DNA of 64,000 bases from NCBI GenBank assembly GCA_020850715.1, contig JADZED010000035.1:36572-100571 (forward strand), in the 5' to 3' direction. The number at the start of each line of letters is the position of its first letter. Position 1 is the first letter of the stretch. The notes beneath the pieces are model-generated. The model was not told the origin of the DNA. It ran no database searches and was given only the letters and a program-made list of their open reading frames with translations. A program made the translations under genes and the position numbers. Positions 18,781-27,103 of this stretch are shown here, piece after piece. Source of the DNA: Acidobacteriota bacterium. Lineage in GTDB: Bacteria > Acidobacteriota > Vicinamibacteria > Vicinamibacterales > CAVVIG01.

Positions 18781-19125
18781 TCAGCACGCGCGGGGAGGCG
18801 GCCGCCGGTACAACATGTAGCTGAAGCGGCCGCGCAGCCAGGCCTCGCACGTCGCATCGTCGTGCCTGGTGTCGATCGCTTCGTCGTGGACGTGCGCGAA
18901 ATCGCCGCCCAGGCGCCGGACTTCCTGGGCCAGCAGGGTGGCGGCGTTGGCCATGAGCTCGGCGTAGCATCGATCCCAGAGCTCGTCGCGGTGATCGATG
19001 GTCCCGGAGACGCGTCCGCTGGCGGCTTCGATCGTGTGCGCCGACAGCGGCTCCGCATCGACCGGCGGCAGGTCTCGATGCCAGTAGACGGTCTTCGGCG
19101 CCGGGTCGAGTACGATCGCTTTCAT
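18781..19125 (-). CDS. Conserved-looking hypothetical protein
   Basis: A 114-residue soluble protein I cannot assign to a named family. Visible features are MKAIVLDPAPKTVYWHRDLP at the N-terminus, EAASGRVSGTIDHRDELWDR in the middle, and a charged region with clustered histidines and aspartates (DFAHVHDEAIDTRHDD). It ends GRFSYMLYRRPPPRAC. The even spread of acidic and aromatic residues and the ATG preceded by AGGGG suggest a real gene. It lies inside the stress island between the CBS and DUF302 genes and on the opposite strand to both. Confidence 0.7.
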   Translation of the reverse strand: MKAIVLDPAPKTVYWHRDLPPVDAEPLSAHTIEAASGRVSGTIDHRDELWDRCYAELMANAATLLAQEVRRLGGDFAHVHDEAIDTRHDDATCEAWLRGRFSYMLYRRPPPRAC

Positions 19126-19246
19126 GGCACCCCTGCGAACGGGCCTTGCAACCGCCGGGCCCGGCGTCAATCCGCGGGGTGCCGGATCGCTGGAGAACCA
19201 GATCGATTGAGCCGAGGTCTTGCGCGACCCTGGCTGGGAGTCTTCG

Positions 19247-19663
19247 ATGAACGAGTCGAATTACGGGCTGCGCATGGAGCTGCCGCTCGATTACGAGCGC
19301 GCCGTGGAGCGAACGATCGCCGCATTGAAGGAGGAGGGGTTTGGCGTCCTGACGACGATTGACGTGCGGCGGACGCTGAAGGAGAAACTGGATGCAGACT
19401 TCCGGCGTTACATCATCCTGGGCGCGTGCAATCCGCCGCTCGCCAGCCGCGCGCTGCAGGCCGAGACCGAGATCGGCCTGCTGCTTCCCTGCAACGTGAT
19501 CGTGTACGAGAGCGGCGAGGGCCGGAGCATCGTCGCGGCGCTTGCGCCGCAGACGATGATCCGGCTCGTCGGCGAGAACGCCGCGCTCGCCGCGGTCGCG
19601 GGCGAAGCCGACCAGCGACTGCGGCGCGCCTTGCACAGACTGGACGTGCCGACCGGCCAGTGA
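19247..19663 (+). CDS. DUF302 family protein
   Basis: A 138-residue DUF302 protein. Characteristic segments are YERAVERTIAALKEEGFGVL, DVRRTLKEKLDADFRRYIIL, GACNPPLASRALQAETEIGL, LLPCNVIVYE, and LAPQTMI. The function of the family is unknown; members are often found with copper, sulfur or stress genes. Cysteines in GACNP and LLPCN are typical of the family. The ATG at 19247 is preferred to an earlier in-frame start at 19220 because GGGAG lies just before it. It has no operon partner in the same direction. Confidence 0.9.
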   Translation: MNESNYGLRMELPLDYERAVERTIAALKEEGFGVLTTIDVRRTLKEKLDADFRRYIILGACNPPLASRALQAETEIGLLLPCNVIVYESGEGRSIVAALAPQTMIRLVGENAALAAVAGEADQRLRRALHRLDVPTGQ

Positions 19664-19805
19664 ACCGTCCGGCGACTGTGAAGCGCCGCGCACGGGGTCG
19701 GTCCGCGAACAGCCCCACTCAGGGGCGCCCCACCGCGCCCGCTCCGCGGCGGGGCCCTGGTGCTGTCGCTGGGCGAACTGCGCGCCATGGGCTTCGGCTA
19801 AGTAC

Positions 19806-19826
19806 CGAACGGGGCGGTCCCGTTCG
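19806..19826. terminator. Hairpin between convergent DUF302 and methyltransferase genes
   Basis: CGAACGGG, loop GCGGT, then CCCGTTCG: an exact 8-bp stem with no U-tract, placed 48 bases before the stop of the convergent methyltransferase gene. The surrounding 200 bases hold no other feature I can see. Confidence 0.5.
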
Positions 19827-19873
19827 CGGCCATCAGCGCCCGCCTCGCAAACGCTCCGCGACCGGCCGCCGGC

Positions 19874-20926
19874 TCAGGGGCGCGCTTCGAGCACGAGATT
19901 GAACGGCGTTTCGGTGGCGCGCCGGAACCTGCTGAAACCGCCCTCGTTCATGAACAGTTCGCGGAGCCGGCGTTCGCCGGCCTGGGCACCGAGCGCCGGC
20001 CCCTGTTTCGCGAGCGAGACCGGCACGCAGACCATCGTCGACGCGGCGTAGAAGACGCGCCCCACCGGGTTGAGATTCTCCTCGAGCCGATCGTTGGCGA
20101 ACGGCTCGATCACCATCACGTGCCCGTCGGGAGCGAGCGATTCGCGCGCGTGCCGCGCCGCGCCTGCCGGATCTGCCATGTCGTGCACGCAGTCGAAGAA
20201 CGCGATCAGATCGTACGCGCCGCCGTTGTAGGAGGTTGCGTCGGCCACCTCGAAGCTCGCGTTGGAGACGCCCGCGTCCCTCGCGCGCTGGCGCGCCGTC
20301 TCGATCGACGCGGCGTGATAGTCGATGCCGACAAACGCCGAGTCGGGATAGGTGCGCGCCATCAGAATCGTGCTCGCACCGTGGCCGCAGCCGACGTCGG
20401 CGACGCGGGCACCCGCCTTCAGCTTGTCCATCGCGCCATCGAGGGCCGGCAGCCACGCGCTCAGGAGATTCGTGTTGTAGCTGGCGCGGAAGAAACGCTC
20501 CGTACCGTGGAACAGGCAGGCGTGATGTTCGCCCCATTCCATGCCGCCGCCGGTCCGGAAGTTCTCGAGCGCCCGCTCCCGCACGTGGAACAGATCGCGG
20601 ACGATGGCGTACGCGCCCGGGAGATCGACGGGGCCGTCTGGATCGGCGAGGCAGAGCGCCTGCTCGGGAGTCAGCGAGAAGGCCTCGGTGGCGGCGTCGT
20701 ACTCCACATATCCGCCGGAGGCCTGATTGGCCAGCCACTCGCGCGCATAACGCTCGTGGGTGCCGGTGGCGGCGGCGAGCTCGCCGGCCGTGCGGGGCTT
20801 CTCTGCGAGCGCTTTGTAGTACCCGAGCTCGTCGCCGATCGACACCAGGACGGCGCTGACCGCGGCCCCGAGATCGCCGACCGCTTTGCCGAGAAACGCA
20901 TTGAGACGCTGTTCGTCGATCGCCAT
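19874..20926 (-). CDS. SAM-dependent methyltransferase with N-terminal winged helix
   Basis: A 350-residue class I methyltransferase. The N-terminal 90 residues form a winged-helix dimerisation region (LAEKPRTAGELAAATGTHER, YAREWLANQASGGYVEY), as in O-methyltransferase-like proteins. The SAM-binding motif I is VADVGCGHGASTILMA, followed by FVGIDYHAASIETAR and LIAFFDCVHDMADP. The substrate is unknown. GGGGAGGG just upstream fixes the ATG at 20926. Three tandem 17-bp repeats lie 18-68 bases upstream of the start. It is transcribed on its own. Confidence 0.88.
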   Translation of the reverse strand: MAIDEQRLNAFLGKAVGDLGAAVSAVLVSIGDELGYYKALAEKPRTAGELAAATGTHERYAREWLANQASGGYVEYDAATEAFSLTPEQALCLADPDGPVDLPGAYAIVRDLFHVRERALENFRTGGGMEWGEHHACLFHGTERFFRASYNTNLLSAWLPALDGAMDKLKAGARVADVGCGHGASTILMARTYPDSAFVGIDYHAASIETARQRARDAGVSNASFEVADATSYNGGAYDLIAFFDCVHDMADPAGAARHARESLAPDGHVMVIEPFANDRLEENLNPVGRVFYAASTMVCVPVSLAKQGPALGAQAGERRLRELFMNEGGFSRFRRATETPFNLVLEARP

Positions 20927-20943
20927 GTTGCCCTCCCCACATG

Positions 20944-20994
20944 TGCTGCGTGAACGTCTGTACCGCGCGAACGTCTGTGCTGCGTGAACGCCTG
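20944..20994. repeat. Three tandem 17-bp repeats upstream of the methyltransferase gene
   Basis: Units TGCTGCGTGAACGTCTG, TACCGCGCGAACGTCTG and TGCTGCGTGAACGCCTG follow each other without spacers at 20944, 20961 and 20978. Units 1 and 3 differ at one base; unit 2 differs more in its first half. They lie directly upstream of the ribosome binding site, where a promoter or leader would be. The 17-bp period (about 1.6 helical turns) does not suggest a coding repeat. Confidence 0.75.
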
Positions 20995-21009
20995 AACTAC
21001 GGCTGAGCT

Positions 21010-21029
21010 GGCGCGCACTGAAGCGCGCC
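21010..21029. terminator. Short GC hairpin downstream of the kinase fusion gene
   Basis: GGCGCGC, loop ACTGAA, then GCGCGCC: a 7-bp stem about 175 bases past the stop of the minus-strand kinase gene and upstream of the tandem repeats. A weak terminator is possible; there is no U-tract. Confidence 0.35.
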
Positions 21030-21202
21030 GGAGGGCGGCATTGTACGGCCGCAGGGCCAGGAGAGCGCCGAGAAGAATCCGCAGGAGATCGCGTGCCAGG
21101 CTTGCACGTCGCAGGCCCGGAAATTCAGGATGTCACAGGAGTTCTGGAGGCCGGGACAGGCTCACCCCACGACGCATCGCCAGAGCCCGAACGCTCGAAC
21201 GA

Positions 21203-22744
21203 TCACGATCGGTGCGATACCAGCGCGAGCGCGTGGCGCAGCACGTCTGACGGCGGCGCCGAAGCGTCGACCCTGAGCCAGCCGCCGATCTCGCCCGTAC
21301 CCTGTGCGCGCTGCGCGCGGATCACCGCGGCGTCCGCGTCCGACGGATCGTTCCTGCGGGGCTCGGCCCGCGCGATGAGCACGGACTCCGGCGCCTCGAG
21401 CCAGAACCCGACGAACGTCCGCGAGAGGCGGGCCGCCACCTCTTCGATCGCGCGACGATCCTCCTCGCGGGCATGGACGGCGTCCACGACGACGCTGTGG
21501 CCCTCGCGGATGATGGCGGCGGCGCGCTCCGCCAGCAGGGCGTACACGCGTCGCGACACCTCCGGCGCATAGCCCTCGGCACCGAGCGGCTCGAGCATCG
21601 GAACGCCGAGCAGTCGCTTGCGGATCTCGTCGCTTCGGAGCAGCACGGCGCCTGGCACCGCGCCGACAGAGGGTGCCAGCGCCTGCGCGAGCGTCGACTT
21701 GCCGGAACCGGAGAATCCGCCCACCGCAATCAGCGACGCGTCGGGCGGGTGCAGGAGCGCCTGGGCCATGGCGAGATACTCCCTCGCGAGGTCCTGCAGC
21801 TCGCTGTGCCTGGTGTCCTTCTCCGGCTGCAGGCGCGCGGCAGTCGCGCTCGTCTTCGCGCGCACCGCCGCACGGCACGAGAGAAACAGCGGCAGCAGCG
21901 CGACGCCGCCGAAATCGGTCGTCTCGGCCAGGTACCGGTTCCACACGGCGTTGGCATGCCGCGGAAGGCGCCGGCGCCAGAGGTCCATCAGCAGGAATGC
22001 GAGATCGTAGAGGACGTCGATGCAGGCGATCTCGTCGTTGAACTCGATCGCGTCGAACAGCGTCGGCCGCCCGTCGAGCAGGACGATGTTGCGCAGGTGA
22101 AGATCGCCGTGGCACTGGCGCACGAGGCCGGCCGCGCGGCGCCGCTCGAGCAGCGCCGCGCGCCGATCGAGCTCGCCGCGGGCGTCGTCGATTGCCCTGG
22201 CCGCCGCCGATCGATCCAGGCATCCGTTCCCGAACTCGGCGAACCCGGCGGCGTTGCCCTCGATCACCCACGCCATCCCCGCGCGTCCGCCGTGGTCGGG
22301 GCGCGGCGCGGCCGTCGCGTGGAATGCGGCGATCGACGCCGCCAGCGGCGGCATCAGGTCTGGATCGAGGCGGCCGGCGACCGCCAGACGATCGAACACC
22401 GCTTCCTGCGGAAAGCGATTCATCGCCACAACCCAGTCGACCGGCGTCCCACCGCCGCCCAGCGTCAAGGACCCATCTACGTGGCGGGCGACCGGAAGGA
22501 CGCCGCGATACAACGCGGGCGCCGTACGCCGGTTCAGGCGCACCTCGGCTTCGCAGCAGGCGCGCCGCCGCTCCGGCGTGGAGAAGTCGAGGTAGTCGTA
22601 GCGGACCGCCCGCTTCAGCTTGTAGGCGCGCTGCCCGGCGAGGAACACGATCGACGCGTGCGTGTCGATGCGTTCGACCGGCGCGCCGCCGTACGCCGCC
22701 GGGTCTGCGAGAAAGGCGATGACGGCGGCCTGTCCGTCCCGCAT
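21203..22744 (-). CDS. APH-like kinase fused to a P-loop (AAA-type) kinase
   Basis: A 513-residue two-domain protein. The N-terminal part (about 1-330) resembles aminoglycoside phosphotransferase/choline kinase-fold enzymes, with CHGDLHLRN as the catalytic loop near residue 212 and IEFN after it. The C-terminal part (about 335-500) is a nucleoside/gluconate-kinase-like P-loop domain with Walker A GGFSGSGKST near 341-350 and DAVHAREEDR later. This fusion (COG2187 plus COG0645) is widespread in stress islands and its substrate is unknown; antibiotic resistance should not be assumed. It begins 12 bases after the OsmC stop, so the two form an operon. Confidence 0.88.
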   Translation of the reverse strand: MRDGQAAVIAFLADPAAYGGAPVERIDTHASIVFLAGQRAYKLKRAVRYDYLDFSTPERRRACCEAEVRLNRRTAPALYRGVLPVARHVDGSLTLGGGGTPVDWVVAMNRFPQEAVFDRLAVAGRLDPDLMPPLAASIAAFHATAAPRPDHGGRAGMAWVIEGNAAGFAEFGNGCLDRSAAARAIDDARGELDRRAALLERRRAAGLVRQCHGDLHLRNIVLLDGRPTLFDAIEFNDEIACIDVLYDLAFLLMDLWRRRLPRHANAVWNRYLAETTDFGGVALLPLFLSCRAAVRAKTSATAARLQPEKDTRHSELQDLAREYLAMAQALLHPPDASLIAVGGFSGSGKSTLAQALAPSVGAVPGAVLLRSDEIRKRLLGVPMLEPLGAEGYAPEVSRRVYALLAERAAAIIREGHSVVVDAVHAREEDRRAIEEVAARLSRTFVGFWLEAPESVLIARAEPRRNDPSDADAAVIRAQRAQGTGEIGGWLRVDASAPPSDVLRHALALVSHRS

Positions 22745-22756
22745 GAGCGAAGCCGC

Positions 22757-23230
22757 TCAGGAACCGCCGGAGACCGGCGCCTGCGCCCGATGGGCGGCGG
22801 CGACAATCACCTCGATCTCCAGCCGCACGGGCGTCGACAGCGACGCGGAGATGAGACAGGCCTTCTCGGCTTTCTCGACCGCCCGGCGCGCACGCTCCAC
22901 GTCGGTGCCGGCCGGGACGGCGAGGCGCGGCCGGAGCACGATCTCGGTGAAGCGCGTGACGCCATCCTGGCGGTCCACGGTGCCGGCGGCTTCGACGTCG
23001 AGCGCGGAGAATTCCAGCTTCGACAGGCGCGCGACCGCACGCAGCGTGAACGCAAGGCAAGCCTGCACCGAGGCGAGCAGCAGGTGCTCGGGACCCCAGG
23101 CGTCGCCCGGTCCGTCGAAATCCGCAGGCGGCGCCATGCGCAGCTCAGGCACCCCTGGCGTGGAGACCTGCGCATAGCCGGATGGCCCGCCCATGAGATG
23201 CACCTCGTAGCGATGCGGCAACGGCTTCAT
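22757..23230 (-). CDS. OsmC family peroxiredoxin-like protein
   Basis: A 157-residue OsmC/Ohr superfamily protein, members of which reduce organic hydroperoxides through paired cysteines. The first cysteine lies in SVQACLAFTLRAVA and the second in VEKAEKACLISAS, the usual helix positions. The sequence LRMAPPADFDGPGDAWGPEH is typical of the substrate-pocket loop. The ATG at 23230 begins MKPLPHRYEVHLMGG. It is the first gene of a two-gene unit with the kinase fusion and is divergent from the exported protein at 23525. Confidence 0.88.
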   Translation of the reverse strand: MKPLPHRYEVHLMGGPSGYAQVSTPGVPELRMAPPADFDGPGDAWGPEHLLLASVQACLAFTLRAVARLSKLEFSALDVEAAGTVDRQDGVTRFTEIVLRPRLAVPAGTDVERARRAVEKAEKACLISASLSTPVRLEIEVIVAAAHRAQAPVSGGS

Positions 23231-23524
23231 GGCGCGTGTTCGACCTCCTGTTGGCTGGGCCCCCGACCGGTGCGACGAGCTGAACGGCGTGCCGGCGCAC
23301 GCTGGACGGAGCAAGCGACGTGCCCGCCCAGCGCCGGTACCGGCGCGCCGGGCGCGTCCTGACCGGCGCCACTCGATGGGAAAAATTCGGCAACGCTCGG
23401 AAAAGCTTCCGAAGTGTCGCGAACGACCTCGCGATGAGGCGCGATCGGTCGCACTCGACCGGGTATCCGGTTTGCTAACGTCCAGGGAACGCCCCGATCG
23501 GCGGCCCCTCTTGGAGGATGGATC

Positions 23525-24019
23525 ATGACGCGCCCGACTTGGCTCCTCGTCGGATGTCTGTGCCTCGCTTTCGGCCTCGGCCCCGGCAGCCGCGTGTCGG
23601 CGCAGCCGGCGCAGCGTCACGACATGAGTCAGATGATGGGGCAGGCAACGACGCCCATGTACGACTCGAAGAGCGAAACCACCATCAAGGGTACGGTCGA
23701 GAAGGTCGAGGAGACGGCGCCGGGGGGCGCCATGGGCCGCGGCCGCGGCCGCGGCATGGGCCAGGGCATGGGCGGAACGCACATGATCGTGAAGACCGAC
23801 AGCGGATCGGTCGTTGTGCACCTGGGGCCCACCGCGTTTCTCGCCGAGCACGATCTGAAGATTGCCGACGGCGACCGGGTCGAGGTGCTCGGGTCGCGGG
23901 TGGCGATGGGCGGCGAGGACGTCGTGATCGCGCGCGAGATCACGAGCGGCGGTAAGACGCTGACGCTGCGCGATGCCTCAGGCCGGCCGCTGTGGCGCAT
24001 GCAGCCAGGACCGAAGTGA
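23525..24019 (+). CDS. Exported Met/Gly-rich OB-fold-like protein
   Basis: A 164-residue protein with a clear signal peptide (WLLVGCLCLAFGLGPGSRVSA). The mature part has TTIKGTVEKVEE, then a Gly/Arg/Met-rich insert (GGAMGRGRGRGMGQGMGG), then MIVKTDSGSVVVHLGPTAFL and DGDRVEVLGSRVAMGGEDVV. This pattern resembles small periplasmic OB-fold proteins. DMSQMMG after the signal is Met-rich and could bind copper, but that is speculation. GGAGGATGG precedes the ATG. The stop overlaps the start of the cyclase gene (GTGA). Confidence 0.8.
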   Translation: MTRPTWLLVGCLCLAFGLGPGSRVSAQPAQRHDMSQMMGQATTPMYDSKSETTIKGTVEKVEETAPGGAMGRGRGRGMGQGMGGTHMIVKTDSGSVVVHLGPTAFLAEHDLKIADGDRVEVLGSRVAMGGEDVVIAREITSGGKTLTLRDASGRPLWRMQPGPK

Positions 24020-24888
24020 GCTGTCTGCTGCCGGCCCTGCCGTTCCGGCGCCGCCACGTGTATGCGTGGGCCGGCGGACTGCTCTCGGCCGGTGCGCCGA
24101 TCGGCCTGTTGATGCTGAGGCGCGCGCGCCAGTGGCGGCGCGCCGGCCTGGCGCCGCGGCGCGGCGCATTTCGCCCGGCCGCGTCCGACCCGCGCGACTA
24201 CGTGTACGTCGGCCTCTCGACGGCGATTGCCTTCACCGCGTTCGGCTACGTGCTCGGGCGTCAGGCCGATCGGCTCGCTGCGCTCTCAGAGACCGATCCG
24301 CTCACGGGGCTCTGCAACGCGCGGGGACTGTTCGATCGGCTCGAGGCCGAGCTGGCGAGGGCTCGACGGTATCGCGAGCCGCTCGCGCTGGTGCTCGTCG
24401 ACCTCGACGGCCTCAAGCGCATCAACGACGAATTCGGGCACCGCGCGGGCGACGAGGCGATTCGCTGTCTCGCCGACGTCATCCGGTCCGAGCTGCGCAG
24501 CACCGACATCGGCGCGCGATGGGGCGGCGACGAGTTCGCGGTGCTCGCGCCGAGCACCGCGCGCGACGCGGCGCTCGCGCTGGCCGAACGGATCCGGGCC
24601 TCGATTCCGAGGCGGAGCGAGCGCCTGCGGCTGAGCGGATCGCTCGGCGTCGCGGCCATCGAAGCGGACGTCCACGACGAAGCCGTCGACTCGGCGACGC
24701 TGATGCGGGCGGCCGATGCGGCGCTCTACGAGGCCAAGCGGTCCGGCCGCAACCGCGTGGTCGTTTCTTCGCTGCGGGAACCGCCGGCCGCGGCGCCCGC
24801 GCCGGCGACAGTCCGGGCGCAGTTGCCGCCTGAAGGGTGGAGCCATGGTCGAATTTCGACAGATCCTGTGTCCGACCGATCTGAGTGA
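24016..24888 (+). CDS. Membrane diguanylate cyclase (GGDEF)
   Basis: A 290-residue enzyme making cyclic di-GMP from two GTP. Two hydrophobic segments (YAWAGGLLSAGAPIGLLML and VYVGLSTAIAFTAFGYVLG) anchor it. The GGDEF domain starts at SETDPLTGLCNARGLFDRL and has the intact signature RWGGDEFAVL. An RxxD inhibitory site (RSTD) lies exactly five residues before GGDEF, so product feedback is expected. The GTG at 24016 overlaps the upstream stop and is preferred to an earlier GTG at 23992. The end overlaps the UspA gene by 44 bases. No EAL domain is present. Confidence 0.88.
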   Translation: MSCLLPALPFRRRHVYAWAGGLLSAGAPIGLLMLRRARQWRRAGLAPRRGAFRPAASDPRDYVYVGLSTAIAFTAFGYVLGRQADRLAALSETDPLTGLCNARGLFDRLEAELARARRYREPLALVLVDLDGLKRINDEFGHRAGDEAIRCLADVIRSELRSTDIGARWGGDEFAVLAPSTARDAALALAERIRASIPRRSERLRLSGSLGVAAIEADVHDEAVDSATLMRAADAALYEAKRSGRNRVVVSSLREPPAAAPAPATVRAQLPPEGWSHGRISTDPVSDRSE

Positions 24889-25759
24889 GCCATCGGCGCG
24901 GGCGCTCGCGCACGCGGCGGCGATCGCGCGCTGGTACGACGCGAAGCTGACCGTTCTGTACGTCGTGCCCACCTTCGATCCGATGCTGGTGCCGCCGATC
25001 GCCCTGGAGGGGTCGGCGCAGACGCTGTATCCGCCGACGCGGGAGGAAGTGCTGGCGAGCGTACGCCGCTTCGTCGAGCGCGCCGGCGCCGCGGCGGTCG
25101 CGCGCGAGATCGCCGCCGACTCCGGCCAGCCGGCCGGCACGATCGTCGATCGCGCGGGCTCCATGCCGGCCGACCTGATCGTGATGGGCACGCACGGCCG
25201 CAGCGGTTTCGATCGCGTCATGATCGGATCGGTGGCCGAGAAGGTGCTGCGGAAGGCGGTGTGCCCGGTCCTGGTCGTGCCGCCGCACGCGCATGGCGAG
25301 GCGGCACGGCAGGTGCGATTCAAGACGATTCTCTGCCCGGTCGACTTCTCGTCGTCATCCGTGCAGGCGCTCGGACTCGCTCTGGATCTGGCGCGGCAGG
25401 CCGACGGCACGGTGATCCTGCTGCACGCGATCGAGTGGCTGGCCGAAGACGAGCCGCGCGGGGACGGCCGCTTCAACATGCAGGAATTCCGACAGTATCT
25501 GGCCGACGATGCGCGGCGCCGGCTGCACGCGCTGGCGGCCGACGAGCCGCGCACCTGGAGCGAGATCCAGGAGGTCGTCACCTTCGGACGCCCGCACCGC
25601 GAGGTGCTGCGCATTGCCGAGGAATCGAAGCCGGATCTGATCGTCATGGGCGTGCACGGGCGCGGCGCCCTCGGGCTCGCGCTGTTCGGATCGACGACCC
25701 ATCAGGTCGTGCGCGCGGCGCCCTGCCCCGTGCTGACGGTGCGCAGTCCGAAGGCCTGA
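24845..25759 (+). CDS. Tandem universal stress protein UspA
   Basis: A 304-residue protein of two Usp domains (about 1-145 and 155-300). Each half has the ATP-binding G-2x-G-9x-G-S/T signature: MGTHGRSGFDRVMIGS in the first and MGVHGRGALGLALFGS in the second. Both halves begin with the ILCPxD motif (ILCPTDLSEPS, ILCPVDFSSSS). It should bind ATP and act in starvation or oxidative-stress survival. The ATG at 24845 lies inside the end of the cyclase gene, with GGTGGAG upstream, which suggests cotranscription of the exported protein, cyclase and Usp. Confidence 0.94.
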   Translation: MVEFRQILCPTDLSEPSARALAHAAAIARWYDAKLTVLYVVPTFDPMLVPPIALEGSAQTLYPPTREEVLASVRRFVERAGAAAVAREIAADSGQPAGTIVDRAGSMPADLIVMGTHGRSGFDRVMIGSVAEKVLRKAVCPVLVVPPHAHGEAARQVRFKTILCPVDFSSSSVQALGLALDLARQADGTVILLHAIEWLAEDEPRGDGRFNMQEFRQYLADDARRRLHALAADEPRTWSEIQEVVTFGRPHREVLRIAEESKPDLIVMGVHGRGALGLALFGSTTHQVVRAAPCPVLTVRSPKA

Positions 25760-25908
25760 AGGGTGTGTCACGGCGGCCGGCCGCCGCCGGCCGCGGCCGA
25801 TACCCCCGAGAACGACGGCAAGCGAACCTGCCAGTGGCCGTGCGGGCCGCCGCCCGTCGCGGCCTTGGCATGATGAAGCGATCCCTGGCATGATGCCGTT
25901 CCCAGACG

Positions 25909-26457
25909 ATGTCGCGAGAATCGCTCCACGTCGAACCCGAGGGCCCTCTGCAGATGGCCCGCCACTACGTCCGCGAACTGGTCTACGGCGCCAACGACGG
26001 CATCATCACCACCTTCGCCGTCGTCGCCGGCGTGGCCGGCGGCAGCCTGCCGCTGCACGTCGTGCTGATCATCGGCGCCGCCAACCTGTTTGCCGACGGG
26101 ATGTCGATGGCCGCCGGCAACTATCTGGCGATCCGATCCCATGAGAGCGTCCTGCAGACGCAGGGACTGCCGGAGGAAGAGGCGTCACCGCTGCGCCACG
26201 CAGCGGCCACCTTCCTCGCCTTCGTCGTCGCCGGCATCGTGCCGCTGGCGCCCTACATGATCGCCTCGTGGCCCGCCGGGCGGTTCGTGTCGTCCATCGG
26301 ACTGACGTTTCTCGGGATGTTCGGCATCGGCGCCTCGCGCGCGCTCATCGCCGATGTGCGCTGGTGGCGGGCCGGTTTCGAGATGCTGGGCCTCGGCGCC
26401 GTCGTCGCGGCGCTTGCCTATGGGAGCGGGACGCTGGTGGCGGCGATCGTCGGGTGA
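25909..26457 (+). CDS. VIT1/CCC1-family Fe/Mn transporter
   Basis: A 182-residue inner membrane protein of the vacuolar iron transporter family, which exports Fe2+ or Mn2+ from the cytosol. The signature ELVYGANDGIITTFAVVAGV and NLFADGMSMAAGNYLAIRS are in TM1 and TM2. Three further membrane segments follow. It lacks the ferritin-like domain of longer members, and the loop with EVLQTQ-type acidic residues is short (HESVLQTQGLPEEEA). In the preceding 150 bases, TGGCATGATG occurs twice (near 25868 and 25888). It is the last gene of the stress island. Confidence 0.9.
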   Translation: MSRESLHVEPEGPLQMARHYVRELVYGANDGIITTFAVVAGVAGGSLPLHVVLIIGAANLFADGMSMAAGNYLAIRSHESVLQTQGLPEEEASPLRHAAATFLAFVVAGIVPLAPYMIASWPAGRFVSSIGLTFLGMFGIGASRALIADVRWWRAGFEMLGLGAVVAALAYGSGTLVAAIVG

Positions 26458-26704
26458 GGCCGGCGGCGCGCGGGCATCCCGCCTTCACGGCCTCGGCCCA
26501 TCGCCGCGGCGTTGGACGGCGCCAGCCCCATCGCGTTGAGCGAGGCCGTGTTCCAACGCGAGTAACACGGACGCATGCGCCGCGCCGCACTCGATCGTCC
26601 GGGAGCGCTCCGGCGTCTCCACTGAGTCCCGGGAGCTCCATCAGTCCGCCCGGGGCGGGCGACGAGCAGCGGCCGCACAATCGTGATTGAGGGCGCGGCC
26701 GCTC

Positions 26705-27103
26705 TCAGAACAATCCGAGCTGCAGCTTCGCCGTATCCGACATCCGATCCTGCGACCACGGCGGCTCCCAGACGACATCCACGGCCGCGCCGCCGACCCC
26801 CGGCACCGCTTCGACCGCCTGCCGCACCTGCGCGGGAAGGATCTGCGCGACCGGACACGCCGGCGCCGTGAGCGTCATGCGGATGCCGACGCGGCTCGAC
26901 GCGTCGACGATCACCTCGTAGATGAGCCCGAGCTCGTAGATGTTCACCGGCAGCTCGGGATCGAACACCGTCGAGAGCGCCTTCACGATCGCCGGCATCA
27001 GCGCGCCGTGCCGCGCCGCGTCGTCGACCATGCCCGCGGTCTCGAGCGGCCCGGTCTGGGGCGGCGCCGGCTGCGCCGGTTGAATCACTGGAAGCGGCTT
27101 CAT
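26705..27103 (-). CDS. sufT: SUF-associated MIP18/DUF59 protein SufT
   Basis: A 132-residue DUF59-domain protein acting as an auxiliary Fe-S maturation factor. The core is IVKALSTVFDPELPVNIYEL and LTAPACPVAQILPAQV, with the conserved Cys in PACP, then VDVVWEPPWSQDRMS. The first 35 residues are a Pro/Ala-rich extension. The ATG overlaps the sufU stop (ATGA). It is the last gene of the suf operon; about 250 bases follow before the convergent VIT-type gene, with no strong terminator visible. Confidence 0.93.
   Translation of the reverse strand: MKPLPVIQPAQPAPPQTGPLETAGMVDDAARHGALMPAIVKALSTVFDPELPVNIYELGLIYEVIVDASSRVGIRMTLTAPACPVAQILPAQVRQAVEAVPGVGGAAVDVVWEPPWSQDRMSDTAKLQLGLF

Noticed and set aside
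20944..20994. CRISPR array
   Set aside because: The three 17-bp units are directly adjacent with no spacers and no cas genes are present in the window.
21203..22744. Aminoglycoside resistance gene
   Set aside because: The APH-like fold is shared by many kinases; the fusion partner and stress context argue against a dedicated resistance enzyme.
25866..25895. Sigma-54 promoter from the two TGGCATGATG copies
   Set aside because: The GG to GC spacing is nine bases rather than ten and the -12 element does not fit.
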